In this document: piece by piece, positions 32,150-44,648 of the stretch
Layout: each line of letters starts with the position of its first letter
Position numbering within the stretch: position 1 is the stretch's first letter
Assembly (NCBI GenBank): GCA_014529385.2
Contig: CM043958.1
Location: 148,460,385-148,515,884 of the forward strand
Length of the DNA stretch: 55,500 nt
Direction: 5' to 3'
Source of the DNA: Adiantum capillus-veneris
Taxonomy: Eukaryota; Streptophyta; Polypodiopsida; Polypodiales; Pteridaceae
Notes under the pieces: model-generated
The model's input: the letters and a program-made list of their open reading frames with translations, nothing else
Told to the model about the DNA's origin: nothing
Databases searched by the model: none
Position numbers and translations under genes: made by a program

Positions 32150-32846
32150 ATTAAAAGGTGGAGAAATACAAAGGAGCTGGTACTTGAAGATTCCATGGAA
32201 AAGCTACCCATCAGTTTATCAAGCACCATATCTCATAAATCTTTTGGAAGAAAATCAATAGGCGAGCCACTCAACATCAACCTCACAACATAGAAGATCA
32301 CGCCACTCTGCAATATAACCCTGTCTTGTTGTTGGTGGGTTACTATAAGATAACAATTGGGAGGTTGCTTATCCATGAATATATGGAAAATGGCAGCTTG
32401 GACATGTGGCTTCATGGCAGCAAGAAGCAAGATCATTCCAATAGGCAGGCCGCTACTATAATGGGGCTTAGCTGGGAGAGTCATAAGAGGATTTCTCTGG
32501 GCACATCTAAATGTTTTTTATTCTTTTGTAATGCTTGTCATCTAAACATACTACAGCAAGGCCTCAAGAGAGCAAATGTGCTTCTTGACGAGGCGCTAGA
32601 GGTGTTGCCAACTTCAAGATGACGCGGTTAGTAAGTGCATATGACACACACATATTATTGTGAGCGCATTGGTGGGGACACCGGGGTATGTAATACCAAA
32701 ACTTCCAATGTACAAGGTCAGGTGATGTCTTTAGCTTTGGAATGGTCTACTTGATGATGGTGATGATTGAAGGGCAGGCTACATGGTCGATAGGAGAAAC
32801 CTATAATGGAAATGCTAACGGGCGATATGAGGGGGAAGAGGGAGTG
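32150..32846 (+). pseudogene. LRR receptor kinase pseudogene, juxtamembrane and kinase domain
   Basis: KSIGEPLNINLTT (32250) is the juxtamembrane 'EPLSINLATFE' region. It is joined directly to the hinge segment GRLLIHEYMENGSLDMWLHG (32350), so the glycine loop and catalytic lysine are missing. Then LSWESHKRISLGTSK, KRANVLLDEALE (catalytic-loop end), a degraded activation segment with VGTPGYV and GDVFSFGMVYLMMVMIEGQA (subdomain IX). The frame is cut at 32846 by the solo LTR and continues at 34233. Confidence 0.78.
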
Positions 32847-34232
32847 TGTCATAATAATCAATATCTAATTCTCCTAAATTATTTTCTCATATTAAACTGA
32901 TCATTTAATATGGGGAACTGCCAGGGGAGAAAAAGCTAGAATATTGGCCATAGTAGGGATCCAAAGGGGGGGCTATCTACAAAAGAGCCATGTGCAACAA
33001 TGGGCTAAAAAGACCCTAAGGTTCAGCCCATTAAGACTTCCAAAATGCTAAGGTTCCAAAATTTAAAGGTTGTGTCCAAAGGTCAGCCATGGAGGGAATT
33101 GGATGCTTTGTGTGTGTGTCCCAAAAGTCTTTACAAATCCCCACATAGGAGGGGGTGAGCCGTGGGAGTAGGGGATGAGAGATAAACTCACACACACACA
33201 CACACACAAGCTCCCTTTTACACAAAGGGAATGAGGGACACATGTCAGCTCCCTAGCCTAGATGCCCACAAGGTGTACCCAATTCCTATTGGATGGCCTT
33301 GGAGGTGGACCAATGAGAATTAGGCTAGAGTAAATCTAGTTTAATTAATTTAAAAACACTTAATAAAAGAACGGACACATGTCAGAAGGCTATCACTTAT
33401 GTTGCTTAATTGTCATTGGCTAGCCCTAGGGAGGTCCCATGAGACAGTAGCATGAGCAACTAGCAAGAGGGGTAGACCAAGAGAGAGGGGGCTGATTTTT
33501 GCAAGGCATTATCACACACACACTCACACAATCTCATGTGTGAAGTAAAGAAGACTCTCTCTCCTTCTCAAGCTTTAATGGAAAGCTTATCACCTACTCC
33601 AAGCTTGTGAGAAGGGAGGCCTACACCAACAACTCTTGGCTTTGTGATGCAAATCCAACCAAGAGCCAAGCTTCAATGCATTCTCATCTCCTCTACCATG
33701 CTAATTACTAAGCTAATCTATGCTAATATGAGTGATTATGTGAGGAGATGTACATCTTTCTCGTAAGAATACTCCTTCTTCCTCTCAATCTACTCTCATA
33801 CCCCGCTAGCTCTCACCATCTTCGAAGGTGTGTGAGGTCTTGGGTCTGAGACCGGAGATAATTGATGTTGTGTTTGATAAGTGTTTTGCTTAGTGCATGA
33901 AGCTTTCATCTTCATTGCACTAGCTAGTCTTGAAGGAACACAAAGAATTGTATTGTACAATGTCTCTCCTCTTGATGGGAGAAACCATAATACAAATATT
34001 TTTGAAGGGGGGTCGGCTCCATGTAAATCCGGTCCTCAACTGTTGTCAATAGCTTAATTTCTCTCTCTTTTGAAAGTATTGTTCATGCTATCTAACTAGG
34101 TGTTATGCTTTTTGTTGCTCTCTCCACCCAAGCACTCTTGTAATTCTCATTAGGAATCTATTTTTATGAAATGCCCACTATGTTCATGTTAATTTCCGCT
34201 ACACACAAGTATTTAGGCCATTAAATGTTACA
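32847..34232 (+). mobile_element. Solo gypsy LTR
   Basis: Starts TGTCATAATAATC, ends AAATGTTACA and is flanked by GAGTG (32842-32846 and 34233-34237). It is related to the LTR of the element at 3822, sharing ATCCAACCAAGAGCCAAGCT and the CACTCACACA/TCATGTGTGAAG region, but no internal region or second LTR is present. It represents an element lost by LTR-LTR recombination. It sits inside a kinase pseudogene. Confidence 0.93.
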
Positions 34233-34345
34233 GAGTGGATTTAGTTGGATGGGTGAAGAAACATGTAATAGAAGGCAAGGTGGGAGAAATGTTGGATACA
34301 AGAAAACCACTTCACAATGCTTGAGGGAGAACTAGTGGCATGTAT
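34233..34345 (+). pseudogene. LRR receptor kinase pseudogene, C-terminal kinase part after the solo LTR
   Basis: VDLVGWVKKHVIEGKVGEML followed by DTRKP matches the subdomain X region of LRR receptor kinases ('NLVGWVR-x-x-IKKG ... VLDP'). It continues the reading cut at 32846. Confidence 0.7.
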
Positions 34346-34739
34346 ATAAAAGAGCAGGTGCATAATAACTCTAGTAGGTTAAAGGTCAAATACCTAAGTA
34401 GAAATGCATTCACATAGTATGGCTTGGGTTCGATGCTTACCATGAGAAGTACACCCCTCAAATCTAAGCAGAATTCCAAACTTCTAGAGTAGATGTGTAA
34501 TTGTATGCATTTTTATGCAGACATTATACCGTTTTACATCTTCTATCTCTATGGATAGCTTCTCATTGCACATTTGATGTTTTAAGGTTCTGATAGAAAA
34601 TTTGGGAAAACACTTCCGTAAGAATCACAAACCCTTGGATTGGTTGTGTTAAAAGTAGATAGCTTTTGAATTTCCTGACTAAGCTCCATCATAGGTAGCT
34701 ATAGGTTGCTCATTGTGACTATGATGGTTTATCTTGCTG

Positions 34740-34914
34740 CTATAGAATGAAGCCAATGGTCCAAGCTTCCATCCTCCATGTATTCATAAATGAGAAATCT
34801 CTCATTAGCTGCCTTGCATTAGAGTGTCCCAACAAGGGAAGGAATAAGGTTAGTATGCCTTGATATAGTTGTTTCCATCTCTGTAATAAACTCCCTGTCA
34901 CCCTAACCTTCAAA
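34740..34914 (-). pseudogene. LRR receptor kinase fragment, kinase N-lobe exon (right arm)
   Basis: The minus strand reads REFITEMETT, then RFLIYEYMEDGSLDHWLHS. It is the mirror partner of the exon at 25011 and is better preserved at the hinge. Confidence 0.7.
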
Positions 34915-36499
34915 CGATTCCCAAAAAAATAGCTACAAATTGAACTAAAATCACGTGAAAATCTTAATCAAAGTCTTAAATCTATAGAGCTTAGGCTTCA
35001 AACTAGTAAGTTAAAAGAAGGCAAGCACTTGCCTAACAAAGAAGACCAAGGGCACTTAACAAAAGAATGCACTAACTCTAAAAACTTTAGTGAAATAATG
35101 AAAAAGCAACCTATAGAGCTTCAAATTGGAAAGACTGGCTTGCCAAACACGAATAGAAAGAAAGAAAGAAAAGTCATTTAAGCACCATATATTACCATGC
35201 AAACAACCGGTTTTATGACTTTACTTTATAATGTTGAGTGTGTTGATAACTTTAGTTGGTTTACTTGTATTGGCTTTGATTGCTTGGGCTTTCTCCCAAA
35301 AATCCCTTTTCTTGCCCTTGATCGTGGCTCTTTAAAATCTTGAAGGAATGCTTGTCAATCTTACCATATTGTTTATTGAATAAATAGGTAATTTATGATC
35401 ATATTGAATATCATATGTTTTACTCCGAGATTGAATCTATATAAAATCGTTAGTAAACACTTTTATTTTATTTATTTTATGTATTTTTGAACAATTATAA
35501 GCTTTAAAAACACTTAAGTTAGAGTTAGAGTAATATGTTTCAGTAAGATGTAGGAAATAGCTATGAAAAATCAACAAAGAAAGTGTTGATAAATGGGCCG
35601 TGATTCAATACAACTGTAATAGCAATAGTAATATTAATAGTAATAGTAGTAGTAGTTGTAGCGTTTAAACCTCTTAATATAAAAATCCTTTGGGATAAAA
35701 GAATAAGAGTAACCCATAGTTAATAGTAATCATTTTTAAAACGTTTCCCATTGTTTATTCTCTAGTAGAAAGAGCAACAAGACATTTCTTCTCTAGCCAA
35801 ATGAGATGTCTAGCTATTTATCCTCTAGCCAAATGAGATATGACCATGTTAATTCACATTAATTAGGTTAAGTAGCCATAAAATGTTAAGACCTTAAGTG
35901 ATGTGGTTGTCAAGCTATAAAATCTCTAGCCGAATCAGATGTCATGCTAAAAGAAAAAATGTCAAATAGCTTGTCAGACTAAAAATTCTCTAGCTGAATG
36001 GGATTTCGTGCCACAAAAAACCCTGGAACAAAGGATGAGAATGTCAAAAAAAAAAAATGTTTTACTCCCATTAGGAGAAATGCTATGGCATGTCTTAGAT
36101 CCAACTCTTGATCTCATCCTCGGGGGATGGGGGAATTAATATATGTAAAATATTTATATCATGTGCATTCAAGGAGTATTTATAAAACCCCTTAGCTATG
36201 AAGTTTTCACCAATAGAAGGGACCCTTTCTTATTCAATTTGTAATTTTTTTCCAAGATCCACTTTTAAACACCCTTTTGTATGTAAAGATGTGATAAAAT
36301 GTAAAGTAATCCCCTAATGTTGAACCCACGTGGTATAAATTTTTTGATCATAGTAAACCCCTCAAAATCTCATCTCTCACATCAATAGATTCTCATTCTT
36401 CTTCAACATCGTACATATCTCCCCTAGATACAAAACTTCGAAGGTCCACTAGTTTAAGTCTTTGCTTTCAAACTCCACCAAGTTCTATGTTTTAGTGAT

Positions 36500-38960
36500 G
36501 GGAATAATAGATTTTGACTGCAAAACACCAAATTCCAAATCTTTTGCTTGTAGTTCCTTTGCGTGAATCTCTTCTTGGATTGTGAGACCAGCTTGTGCTA
36601 TGCCCAACTATTCTTTGAGATCTTTGATCTTTTCTTCTCTATGTGACTTAGTTGCTAGCATCCTATCATTACAAGTTTTTGTTGCAACTTCTCCTTCTCT
36701 AGATCCATCTTCAAGAATTTGATTTCTTATGTAGTTGTAGTATGTGCTTGAGAGGTAGATGCAAGTGAAGGCACTTATTGGATTTCTAAGACGGTGAAGA
36801 GGGTGTGCTTTACCACCTCTTGGAGTACTTTCTTTTCTCCCCCTTTGAAGCCTCTTCTAGGGCTTCTTGTTTCACTTGCATCTCGATGCTATACTTTATT
36901 TTTCTTTTAGGATCACATTAGATGTTGGAAATTTTTTTCTTTTTCTCTTTAGATCTACTTCTAGCAGTATCTTGTCTACTTGCAGAGTATCTACCTATTG
37001 CTTAAGTCTCTCTATCTCTTGATTGTGTTTTAGTGTCTCGGACTTGGCATCCTTTTCATCTTATTCTCATAGTTGGGAGATCACCTTTTGGCATCCAAAA
37101 TGGGATCTCAATGATTTTGAGGTGCTCCTTAAGATCAAAATCCAAAAGGATTCCTTTTTCTGTAGCTGCATTCTCTTGTGAGAGAGGTGGTACCTCTCAT
37201 TGTACTTGTGACACGTGTTGTTGTGAGGTCTCAATTGCTTGACTAATTTTGGGATGTTCTTCTTTACCTTTCTTCGTAGGTTGTCCTTGGTTAACTTCAA
37301 TGTAGTCTTGATTTTTTTTTCCAATCTCAGACTCTTTCTTCTTCACTTTATCTCTAGTCTTCTCTTGATTTTGGTCTACCAGGGGAGGGGATGGCTATCT
37401 AGGAGAGACATGTGGTCCATTTGTTTCTATTTTTCTCATCCTTTGTTGGTGTAGTCATATCCTTCTCAATTTCTTCTTGAACGTACTTTTGGCTTCAAGG
37501 AGAGTGAGTGTGGAATTCAAGTTCCATCGTCTTATGTCTTCCTTTGTCCTCCTCCTCCCTTTGACCAGTACTTCTTTTTAGAACCTCGTGGATTTTTTGG
37601 TAAAAAGACCCCACCAATTTAACATCTGTTGTCGCTTTTTGGAATCTTTCTTTTTTGATCTTCTCTAGTTTCCTAACAAGCTCAACATCAACTTCATCCT
37701 CCTTGGAGGAAGTTGGATTTTGTTTAGCTTCATCTTCTTCTCTTCTTTCACTACCTTGGCTAGTCTCTCATTTTGGAGCCTCTGTGCTTCTTTTATGGAC
37801 CATTGTGCTTGAGACTTGGGGATTTGGTCAATTGGTTGTGCTCTTTTTGTTGAGTGGTACCTTAACTATCTTAACTAGTCTTTCCTCTTTTGTTAACACG
37901 TACTCTAAGGGGATATCTTCCTTTTTCTTGATCTCCCCACCTAAATCAAAGTCAGAGTTGGAAAGCTTCACTATATGATGTGCGTGCTCATGAGCTTTGG
38001 CCCCTTGTTATTCTTTTTGTAGTAGTGGTGGATGATATTCCCACCATCCTCATTGCATGAGTGGCTTTATGTAATAGGTTAAGGTGAGAATCCGCATGAG
38101 GAAAATCTTCAATAATCCCCAATGATTGGTATCCAATCCTTGTTAGCATTGACCATGCACTTATGTATATCTTGTTACGGTCCTTGCCCTTCAAGCTAGC
38201 TTCCACTAGGTTTTCTATGATGTAGCTTCATAGATCACATTTTTTACTCTTCTCTCTACCAAATGGATGGCCATCACTACTACAACATGGAGGATGGGCT
38301 CGGTGTACCTTGGTGGCTTCTGAACCTTTAAGTGCCAAGATTAATCTTAGGGGAAATCTTGTCTTGGAGTAGATAAGGTCTTTATAATTGATTTTATGCC
38401 CCTGCTGTTTTATAAATGCCTTATCACTATTGATAGCCTTTGTTTTACGGAGAATGTTATGGGTTTTGGACCTTTAAGTGCTGAGAAATTAATCCTAGGG
38501 GCAATCTTGTCTTGGAGTAGATAAGGTCTTTGTAATTGACTTTATGCCCCTATTGTTTGATAAATGCCTTATCACTATTGATAGCCTTTGTTTTGCGGAG
38601 AATGTTATGGCTTCTTGAAAGAAAATGGAGAGCTTTGTTTATGAGCTCACCTGTGATCTTCATTCTAACCATGGCTCCATCTTTGAGGAAATTTCCAAAT
38701 CTCCTTTACAAAAAAAGTTACTTCGATCTTTGTTCGGGCCGTCTCTCTCTTGGAAATTTCCAATGAAAATGTTTTATGGGATCTAGGTAAGCTCCTCATT
38801 TTTCACATGATCTTTCTCGTTGGAGGAGATGTCTAAAACATTGTAGGGTTTGGCTTCTCAAACCTTTTGAGCTTGTTGGCGTGACATCTTGCTACCAAAG
38901 GCCCAAAAATTGGTTCAAAAGTTGTCGAAAAGTCAAAATAGTACAAGCTTGACTATAAAA
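36500..38960 (-). pseudogene. Unidentified Lys/Glu-rich minus-strand gene, decayed
   Basis: Protein-like minus-strand blocks: TKAINSDKAFIKQ and YKDLIYSKTRLPLGLISQHL (38590-38470), ASLKGKDRNKIYISAWSMLT with IIEDFPHADSHLNLLHKATH (38200-38050), DFDLGGEIKKKEDIPLEYVL (about 37960), VELVRKLEKIKKERFQKATT (about 37690-37640), LDLKEHLKIIEIPFWMPKGD (about 37110), and IQEEIHAKELQAKDLEF (about 36560). Long parts are highly charged and probably coiled coil. Stops and shifts are frequent. The family is unknown; a retrotransposon gag-like origin or a fast-evolving plant gene are both possible. Confidence 0.45.
38325..38616 (+). repeat. 146-bp tandem duplication inside the Lys/Glu-rich pseudogene
   Basis: CCTTTAAGTGC at 38325 and 38471 each starts a unit running to GGAGAATGTTATGG. 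The copies differ at about a dozen positions. Confidence 0.85.
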
Positions 38961-40568
38961 TGAAAATGAGCATAACTTGAGCAAAACAACTCCAAATTTG
39001 AGCAAACTTCACCAGTGTGACAAGGACAATACAACCACTTGGTCAAACTTATTCATGTCAATTTTGGGTCAAAGATAAATAGATCACGATCCGTGTTGGA
39101 AAACAGTTTGAGGTGCTATCTTCACCATTTTATTTAGCATGCTATAGAGATGATATGGGTGAAGACTCTTGGAATTTGGATCTTTGGTTTGGGATCTAAG
39201 AGAAAATTTGGAAATTTTCCGTAGACTTAGGGAATTTTGGTACTTTCACAAGTGTTTTGGTTTTCAAACGACTGGAAACTTCAGGCCTAGGATTTAGATA
39301 GCATATGGGACCTGATGGCAAGGTTTGATCCTAACATGTGAAAAGGTACATGGATCGTTTGAGATAAAACTTGGGAAACATTTCTTATAGCTTATCCTAG
39401 CACACTGGTGGAATCTTTTAAAATTTGGATCTCATTTTCCTACGTTTACCCAAATTCTCAATTTATGGCCCAGTTTTTCTGAGTTCTGCCATGTTGGTTT
39501 TTGGATCTTAGTTTGATTCTACCCTATGGCTAATGTGTGTTGATTTTTGTTGATCTGGTACTTTGAGACTGGTTTTCACCCAGATGTCTACCTGTCTATC
39601 AAATTCCTCTTCAATATGAGTATGATTGACCTTGGTGTACCTAACAAGATTTTCACTTTTGGTAAGCAATGTTTGGCTTCTCATTAAAACGTTTACGCAC
39701 ATCATTAGTTCACTTTTTCACTTGAAGCCTTTGCTCTTTGAAAAACCCTAACTTGCACTTTAAGTCTCTGAAATTTCCCAACTCATGAAATTCTAACAAT
39801 TTTGCATCATTTTTGTGACCAGTTGTTGTTGACTTTTTCACCTATACACATTGTGGACTTTAAACTGGCCAAATATACTCCCAGGGTACATGGATCACAA
39901 TCCTTTTTTTGGGTCCAAATTGCACCAAACTTGAGGGGAAGGTTCTAAACAAGTCTCGTAATCTATTGGCCACAATCTTTTGATGTTTGGATTATATTTT
40001 CATTGCATGAGTCAACATGACCACTTATAGACTAAAATCTCAAGATTAAAGGAATTTTAGGTGTAGAGAAGTAACTTTTTTTACTAGAATTTGCAATGTA
40101 TCTCCCCTATGATGTGACCTAACTGTAAGTAAGAGTCTGACATAGTTGGGTACATGGATTTTGATCCATGTTTAGCAACATTTTTTAGGTGTGATCACTA
40201 CAGTGGATAAACATTGTGGAGTGGAGTAAGCAAGTGAAATATTTCTCGAGTTTGAGGTGGGGGAACATGAATTTCAATCATGTCCCACCCTCAAACATGA
40301 ATTTGATTCCATGGCTGGTTTCATCTTGCTTGGAGAGCCTAGTAGAGAAAATGTTTTGGATTTTGGCTTGATTTACACCCCCTCATGGCCTCTAATAGTT
40401 TACTCAATCCCAATCATTGACTTGATTCATGTAGTCATTTTGTTGTTTTTGTGTAGCATGATCTACTTACATTGGTTAGGAGCATACCTGTCAAATTTGG
40501 TGGTTTGTGGCAGCTTTGAATTCCCATAGCAAGAAAAAACACAACAACATGCTCTAGGTCACATAGAA

Positions 40569-40637
<69 letters not shown>

Positions 40638-41860
40638 GTAAGTAAAAATGAGCCTAGTGTTTCCATAATTTTCATGTATGTGCTCGACTTACCCAAAGTC
40701 CCAAGTGCATATTTACCTTGATTGGCCTGATTTCCCATGGTATATCACTTGTAGCTTAGATGGATCTTTATTTGGATGCTCAATCTCACTGATCACCCTC
40801 AATTTTAGAATTTTGGCTCATCGTTAGTTGGCCCAAAATTTGACTTGTGCCAAATCTTTCCAAACATGACATGCTTGAAGCTCTTGCTTTGTTAATCTGG
40901 TATTTTCTTTCAAAACTTGATTGCTTTCTTGATCATTTTCTTAAATTTTTTATCACTATTAGATAAAAATTTAAAAAATTACTAAAAATTAGCAAGAATT
41001 ATTCCACTTGCTCATATATACATACTCTCACTTTAGGCATCATGTTTGTCAAAAACTCTTCAATAAGGCTTATTATTATGCGTGATAAGAGGTAAAACCT
41101 TATTAAAACAAATAAAAAGAAAAAATTTAAGCAAAAAATTACATTTTATACACTATACACATGATTTCTTAAGTATCTTGTAGGTTATGATCTTGCAATA
41201 GACTGCTACAATTATTGCTACTCCCCTCTTTCCATTTTGAGGCATCCCAAATGAAGGTTCATGCAACATGTATGGGCGGAACATCGTGTCTATGCAAGAC
41301 CATGTAATGTGGACCTATTATGTCAATGGAAGAGATGCATGGGGTAACAATATGTTGTGCAAGAGACGAGTACTGAACAGATTCTTTAGTGGCTTTTGTT
41401 GGCGAGGCTCCATCTATACTACGTGGAACAAACAAAATCGTTTGAAGATGGCACGCTCTTTCTTTGATTGTTGGTTAGGTGAGTACCATAAGCTTGACTT
41501 TTATGGTTGGTGTTGTCCTTGGTACCCATTTATAATTTGACATCTGTTGATTGTTTAGGTGGTTGCATTGGTCTCCATTGACAGGTTCTCTTGATTGATC
41601 AAACTGTAGGTGCTTTGTATCAATTGATACCTGGGTTTCCATGTTTCAGGTGTTGGCAAATGTTTTGGCTGCCATTTCCAAGTATAACTACATTGAGGTT
41701 TTTGAGATTTGGGTGGTGGCTTCTACTACTTTGTTTGGTTAACCACGATTGGATTGGTTGGCTTGGGTAACCATACCTACTTTGGTTTGTTTTCCATGAT
41801 GGATTTCTTTACCTAGACCTTCCTTGTGCTTTGTCCATTGTATTGTTATGTAGGCTTAGG
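38960..41860. other. No gene seen
   Basis: AT-rich sequence without convincing coding blocks. GGTACATGGAT(C/T) recurs at about 39349, 39887 and 40150 in otherwise unlike contexts. A 90-codon open frame at 41268-41540 has no recognisable motif. Confidence 0.5.
40572..40636. repeat. (CT)n microsatellite, about 32 units
   Basis: Uninterrupted CT run in the non-coding stretch. Confidence 0.97.
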
Positions 41861-41959
41861 ATTTATTACCAACTTTGGTTATATGGAAATGGGATGCACT
41901 TCCCAAATATGATGACTTTGTACCAAAGGAGTGACATAGGAGGTGTTATTAAGTGTAAG

Positions 41960-42640
41960 ATTTAATGTGTCCTCTTTCCAACCAGAACTGCTTTGTAAGT
42001 TTGAATCCATGGTACACCTAGGATGAGGTAAACCAAAGAGTCTCTTAGTGAAGCCATCATGGGCGCTAGATGAGCGAGCCATGAAATGTTTGGCATCTCA
42101 TACTCAGTGTGACTCAGCACATCTCTCAGCAGACTTGTTGGGTCTGCCAATTTTTTGAACAATGGAGAGAGAAAGGCTACAGCATCGACGAAAACCAGAT
42201 TGCATGCCAAATTGTAGTAATGTAGCACTGCCACAATCCTCCTCTCCTGCACCTGTACCAGCTGCTTCAGAAACTTGGCGATGGATGTGCAATATGGGTG
42301 CCAGGGATGGTGGCTCTCTCACCATGCACCACACCATAGCCAATGAGCAATAATAATAAGTCTCCATAAGAGAAAATAGGGCCTTGCCGTTGGCAGGTCA
42401 AAACAAAACCTGCACTATCGGGTAACTAAGAGACGAGTAGCAGCAGGGTCAATGTTCTTATGTGGAGGAGTTTCCAAAAGGCCACCATCTGGAAGGCGCT
42501 TTGGGTTCCAAAATCTCATCAAAACAATCCATGGCGCCGCGGACTGTTTAGATCCATTTTGAGATTTGACTTAAGAGGCCATATGAAAAGATGCTTGGGA
42601 TCCAAAACTTTGCTCGTTAGGTGGAATCTCATCAGATCTC
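41960..42640 (-). pseudogene. Unidentified minus-strand gene fragment, about 225 codons in one frame with four stops
   Basis: One minus-strand frame carries WNPKRLPDGGLLETPPHKNI, DPAATRLLVTR, FDLPTARPYFLLWRLIIIAH, AKFLKQLVQVQERRIVAVLH, VFVDAVAFLSPLFKKLADPT, LLRDVLSHTEYEMPNISWLA and LAPMMASLRDSLVYLILGVP. It is interrupted only by TAA (near 42571), TAG and TGA before ending at a stop near 41962. The predicted product is helical and Leu-rich. Frame retention over this length shows a once-real exon. I cannot name the family. Confidence 0.5.
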
Positions 42641-42679
42641 ACCAACTTCCCATCGTTGCAACCATATAAAATACGTGTG

Positions 42680-43370
42680 CTCACATAGCAGTTGAATTCT
42701 TGTCCGGTAATGTATCTCACCCACTCAAAAAGTGTATGTCAATGAGCATGGACATCTTTACAAAGAGAAAAAAATAACTCTATGTTGTGTGTGCACCTCT
42801 CAATTGTTCATACTCTACATGCTTTTGGACTATGGATCCTCAATCATAGACACCCACACACTCTCGCATTACCTCAGTTTGTCGTCCCGAAGGCAAGGCA
42901 CCCACGTAGCAGTCTAGCATGGTTGCCCTTGCTCCGACATTTTTGTCGTGTCCAAACTACATTCTCCTTTTAGTTCAATAAGCTAAAACTAAGAGCATCC
43001 ACCCTTGTTTGGAAAATTTTTAGAATTTTATACTCCGGGTGATTAATCCATCCTCAGATGTACTCTAGATGTAAGAATAGTATGGCTCAAATCCTCTATT
43101 GTATTGTTCGTCAATGCTGTGAAGCTCGTTGTGGGCGTCTTGATGCCCCTAGCTCCAATACTTGGTCAATGAGAGTACCATGGGTGTGAGTATCAGCTGA
43201 GTTTTATAGTGGTGGATGCTCCACTACCTATCCAGGGTCGGGTGTGAAGAAATTTGTAATCTGTCTCTGGATTGTCTCGATAGATATCTTGTGAGAAAAC
43301 TATCTGTGTGTCTATGTAAGTCAAGTAGATACAATCCAAGATATCTCTGGTCTTGATAGCTCATGACATA
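42680..43370. other. No gene seen
   Basis: No coding motif or repeat was recognised on either strand between the pseudogene fragment and the TATC microsatellite. Confidence 0.4.
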
Positions 43371-43409
<39 letters not shown>

Positions 43410-43422
43410 ATATATATATATA
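43371..43422. repeat. (CTAT)n then (TA)n microsatellite
   Basis: About nine CTAT units pass into a TA run. The MITE begins in this TA run. Confidence 0.95.
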
Positions 43423-43915
43423 GGGAAAATTACCAAAATACCCCTCTAATTTGTGGAAATTCCCAAAATACCCCTCAAATTTCAAAAATTCCAAGAATAC
43501 CCCAAATATTTTGTCATAAATTCCCAAAATGCCCTTCAAATTTTCCAAAATTCCCAAAATACCCCTAGCTGTGAAATTAAATTTCTCCAAAGATTAAAAA
43601 GTTTGTAGCTTTTCATAAGGAGACTCATTGCTTATCAATATAAGATACTAAATCCAGAATTTGAGTTGATTATGTAGGCTTTGGAGATTAATTGCTTCAT
43701 TATCTTTAGACATAATTGCCTTTTTTTGCAAGGTAATTTGTGACAAATTACATGCTAAGCACGCAAAAACATATCTCAATTGTCAAAAAGGAATAAAGAT
43801 TAAAAAATCTTGAACAATCCAACCAAAATAGATACAAGGGTATTTTGGGAATTTTTGAAATTCGAGGGGTATTTTGGGAATTTCAACAAATTAGAGGGGT
43901 ATTTTGATAATTTTC

Positions 43916-43917
<2 letters not shown>
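43423..43917. mobile_element. MITE-like element with ~90-bp terminal inverted repeats
   Basis: The left end GGGAAAATTACCAAAATACC and the reverse complement of the right end (GGGAAAATTATCAAAATACC) match for about 90 bp with few differences. Within each terminus AAATTCCCAAAATACCCCT is itself repeated in tandem. The element is 495 bp, has no coding capacity and is flanked on both sides by TA repeats, so the duplication length cannot be decided. The superfamily is uncertain; a TA target would suit Tc1/mariner-like MITEs. Confidence 0.8.

Positions 43918-43997
<80 letters not shown>
43918..43997. repeat. (TA)n then (CA)n microsatellite
   Basis: TA run, then about 26 CA units, on the right side of the MITE. 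Confidence 0.96.
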
Positions 43998-44000
<3 letters not shown>

Positions 44001-44004
44001 AAGA

Positions 44005-44084
44005 GAGAGAGATAGAGAGAAGCTTGTTTTGATTGATACACAAATATGTAGCACCATTATTTTTCAAATATCAAGAGAAAGAGC

Positions 44085-44142
<58 letters not shown>

Positions 44143-44215
44143 GTTTTCTTTGACTGATACACAAATATGTAGTACCACTACCTTTCAACTATCGAGGAAA
44201 AGGGCATCAAAAAAT
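44005..44215 (+). repeat. 121-bp duplicated unit with (GA)n between copies
   Basis: TGATACACAAATATGTAG occurs at 44034 and 44155, each preceded by GAGAGAGAAG and followed by similar 50-bp stretches. A GA run of about 27 units (44091-44143) separates them. Confidence 0.85.
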
Positions 44216-44648
44216 TTGAAATCTTTGATACTCTTTTGTTAATATTTTTCAATCTTTTATTCCATTCAAATACATGCTATCTACAGAAGGGCTCTTAATA
44301 TAGTGAAACCCATGGGCATTTTTTTCTACCGATTTTTTTTCAAGGCAACATTGTAATCTGGCACAATATTTGGATTTTAAATTAGTCAAAATATCCTATA
44401 GATTAGTGTCTTGTAAGCATTGATACACATTGAAGGTAAAATAACACTGTCACACAAAGATGTCCAATGAAATTTAACTAAGAGGTCCTAGTCAATGGTA
44501 AAGTAAAGCGAGCAACACATAGCATTGATGTTTTGGGTGGTATGTGCAAATTGCAGCATATTGGATAAGTAGTAGATTTATATTATTCATGTAGAAAATC
44601 TTCTATCTTATTATTTTCAACAAGAACATTGCTCAAGATGTTGACATT

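Larger units (their letters stand above)
32535..36090 (-). repeat. Right arm of the large inverted repeat (with solo LTR)
   Basis: Reverse complement of 23915-25996, interrupted only by 32847-34232 plus one GAGTG copy. Inner and outer similarity limits are near 32535 and 36090. The spacer between arms is about 6.5 kb. Confidence 0.85.

Noticed and set aside
37033-38766. Plus-strand frames in 37-38.8 kb rich in Ser, Phe and Leu
   Set aside because: The minus strand gives charged, protein-like sequence over the same span; the plus frames are its shadow.
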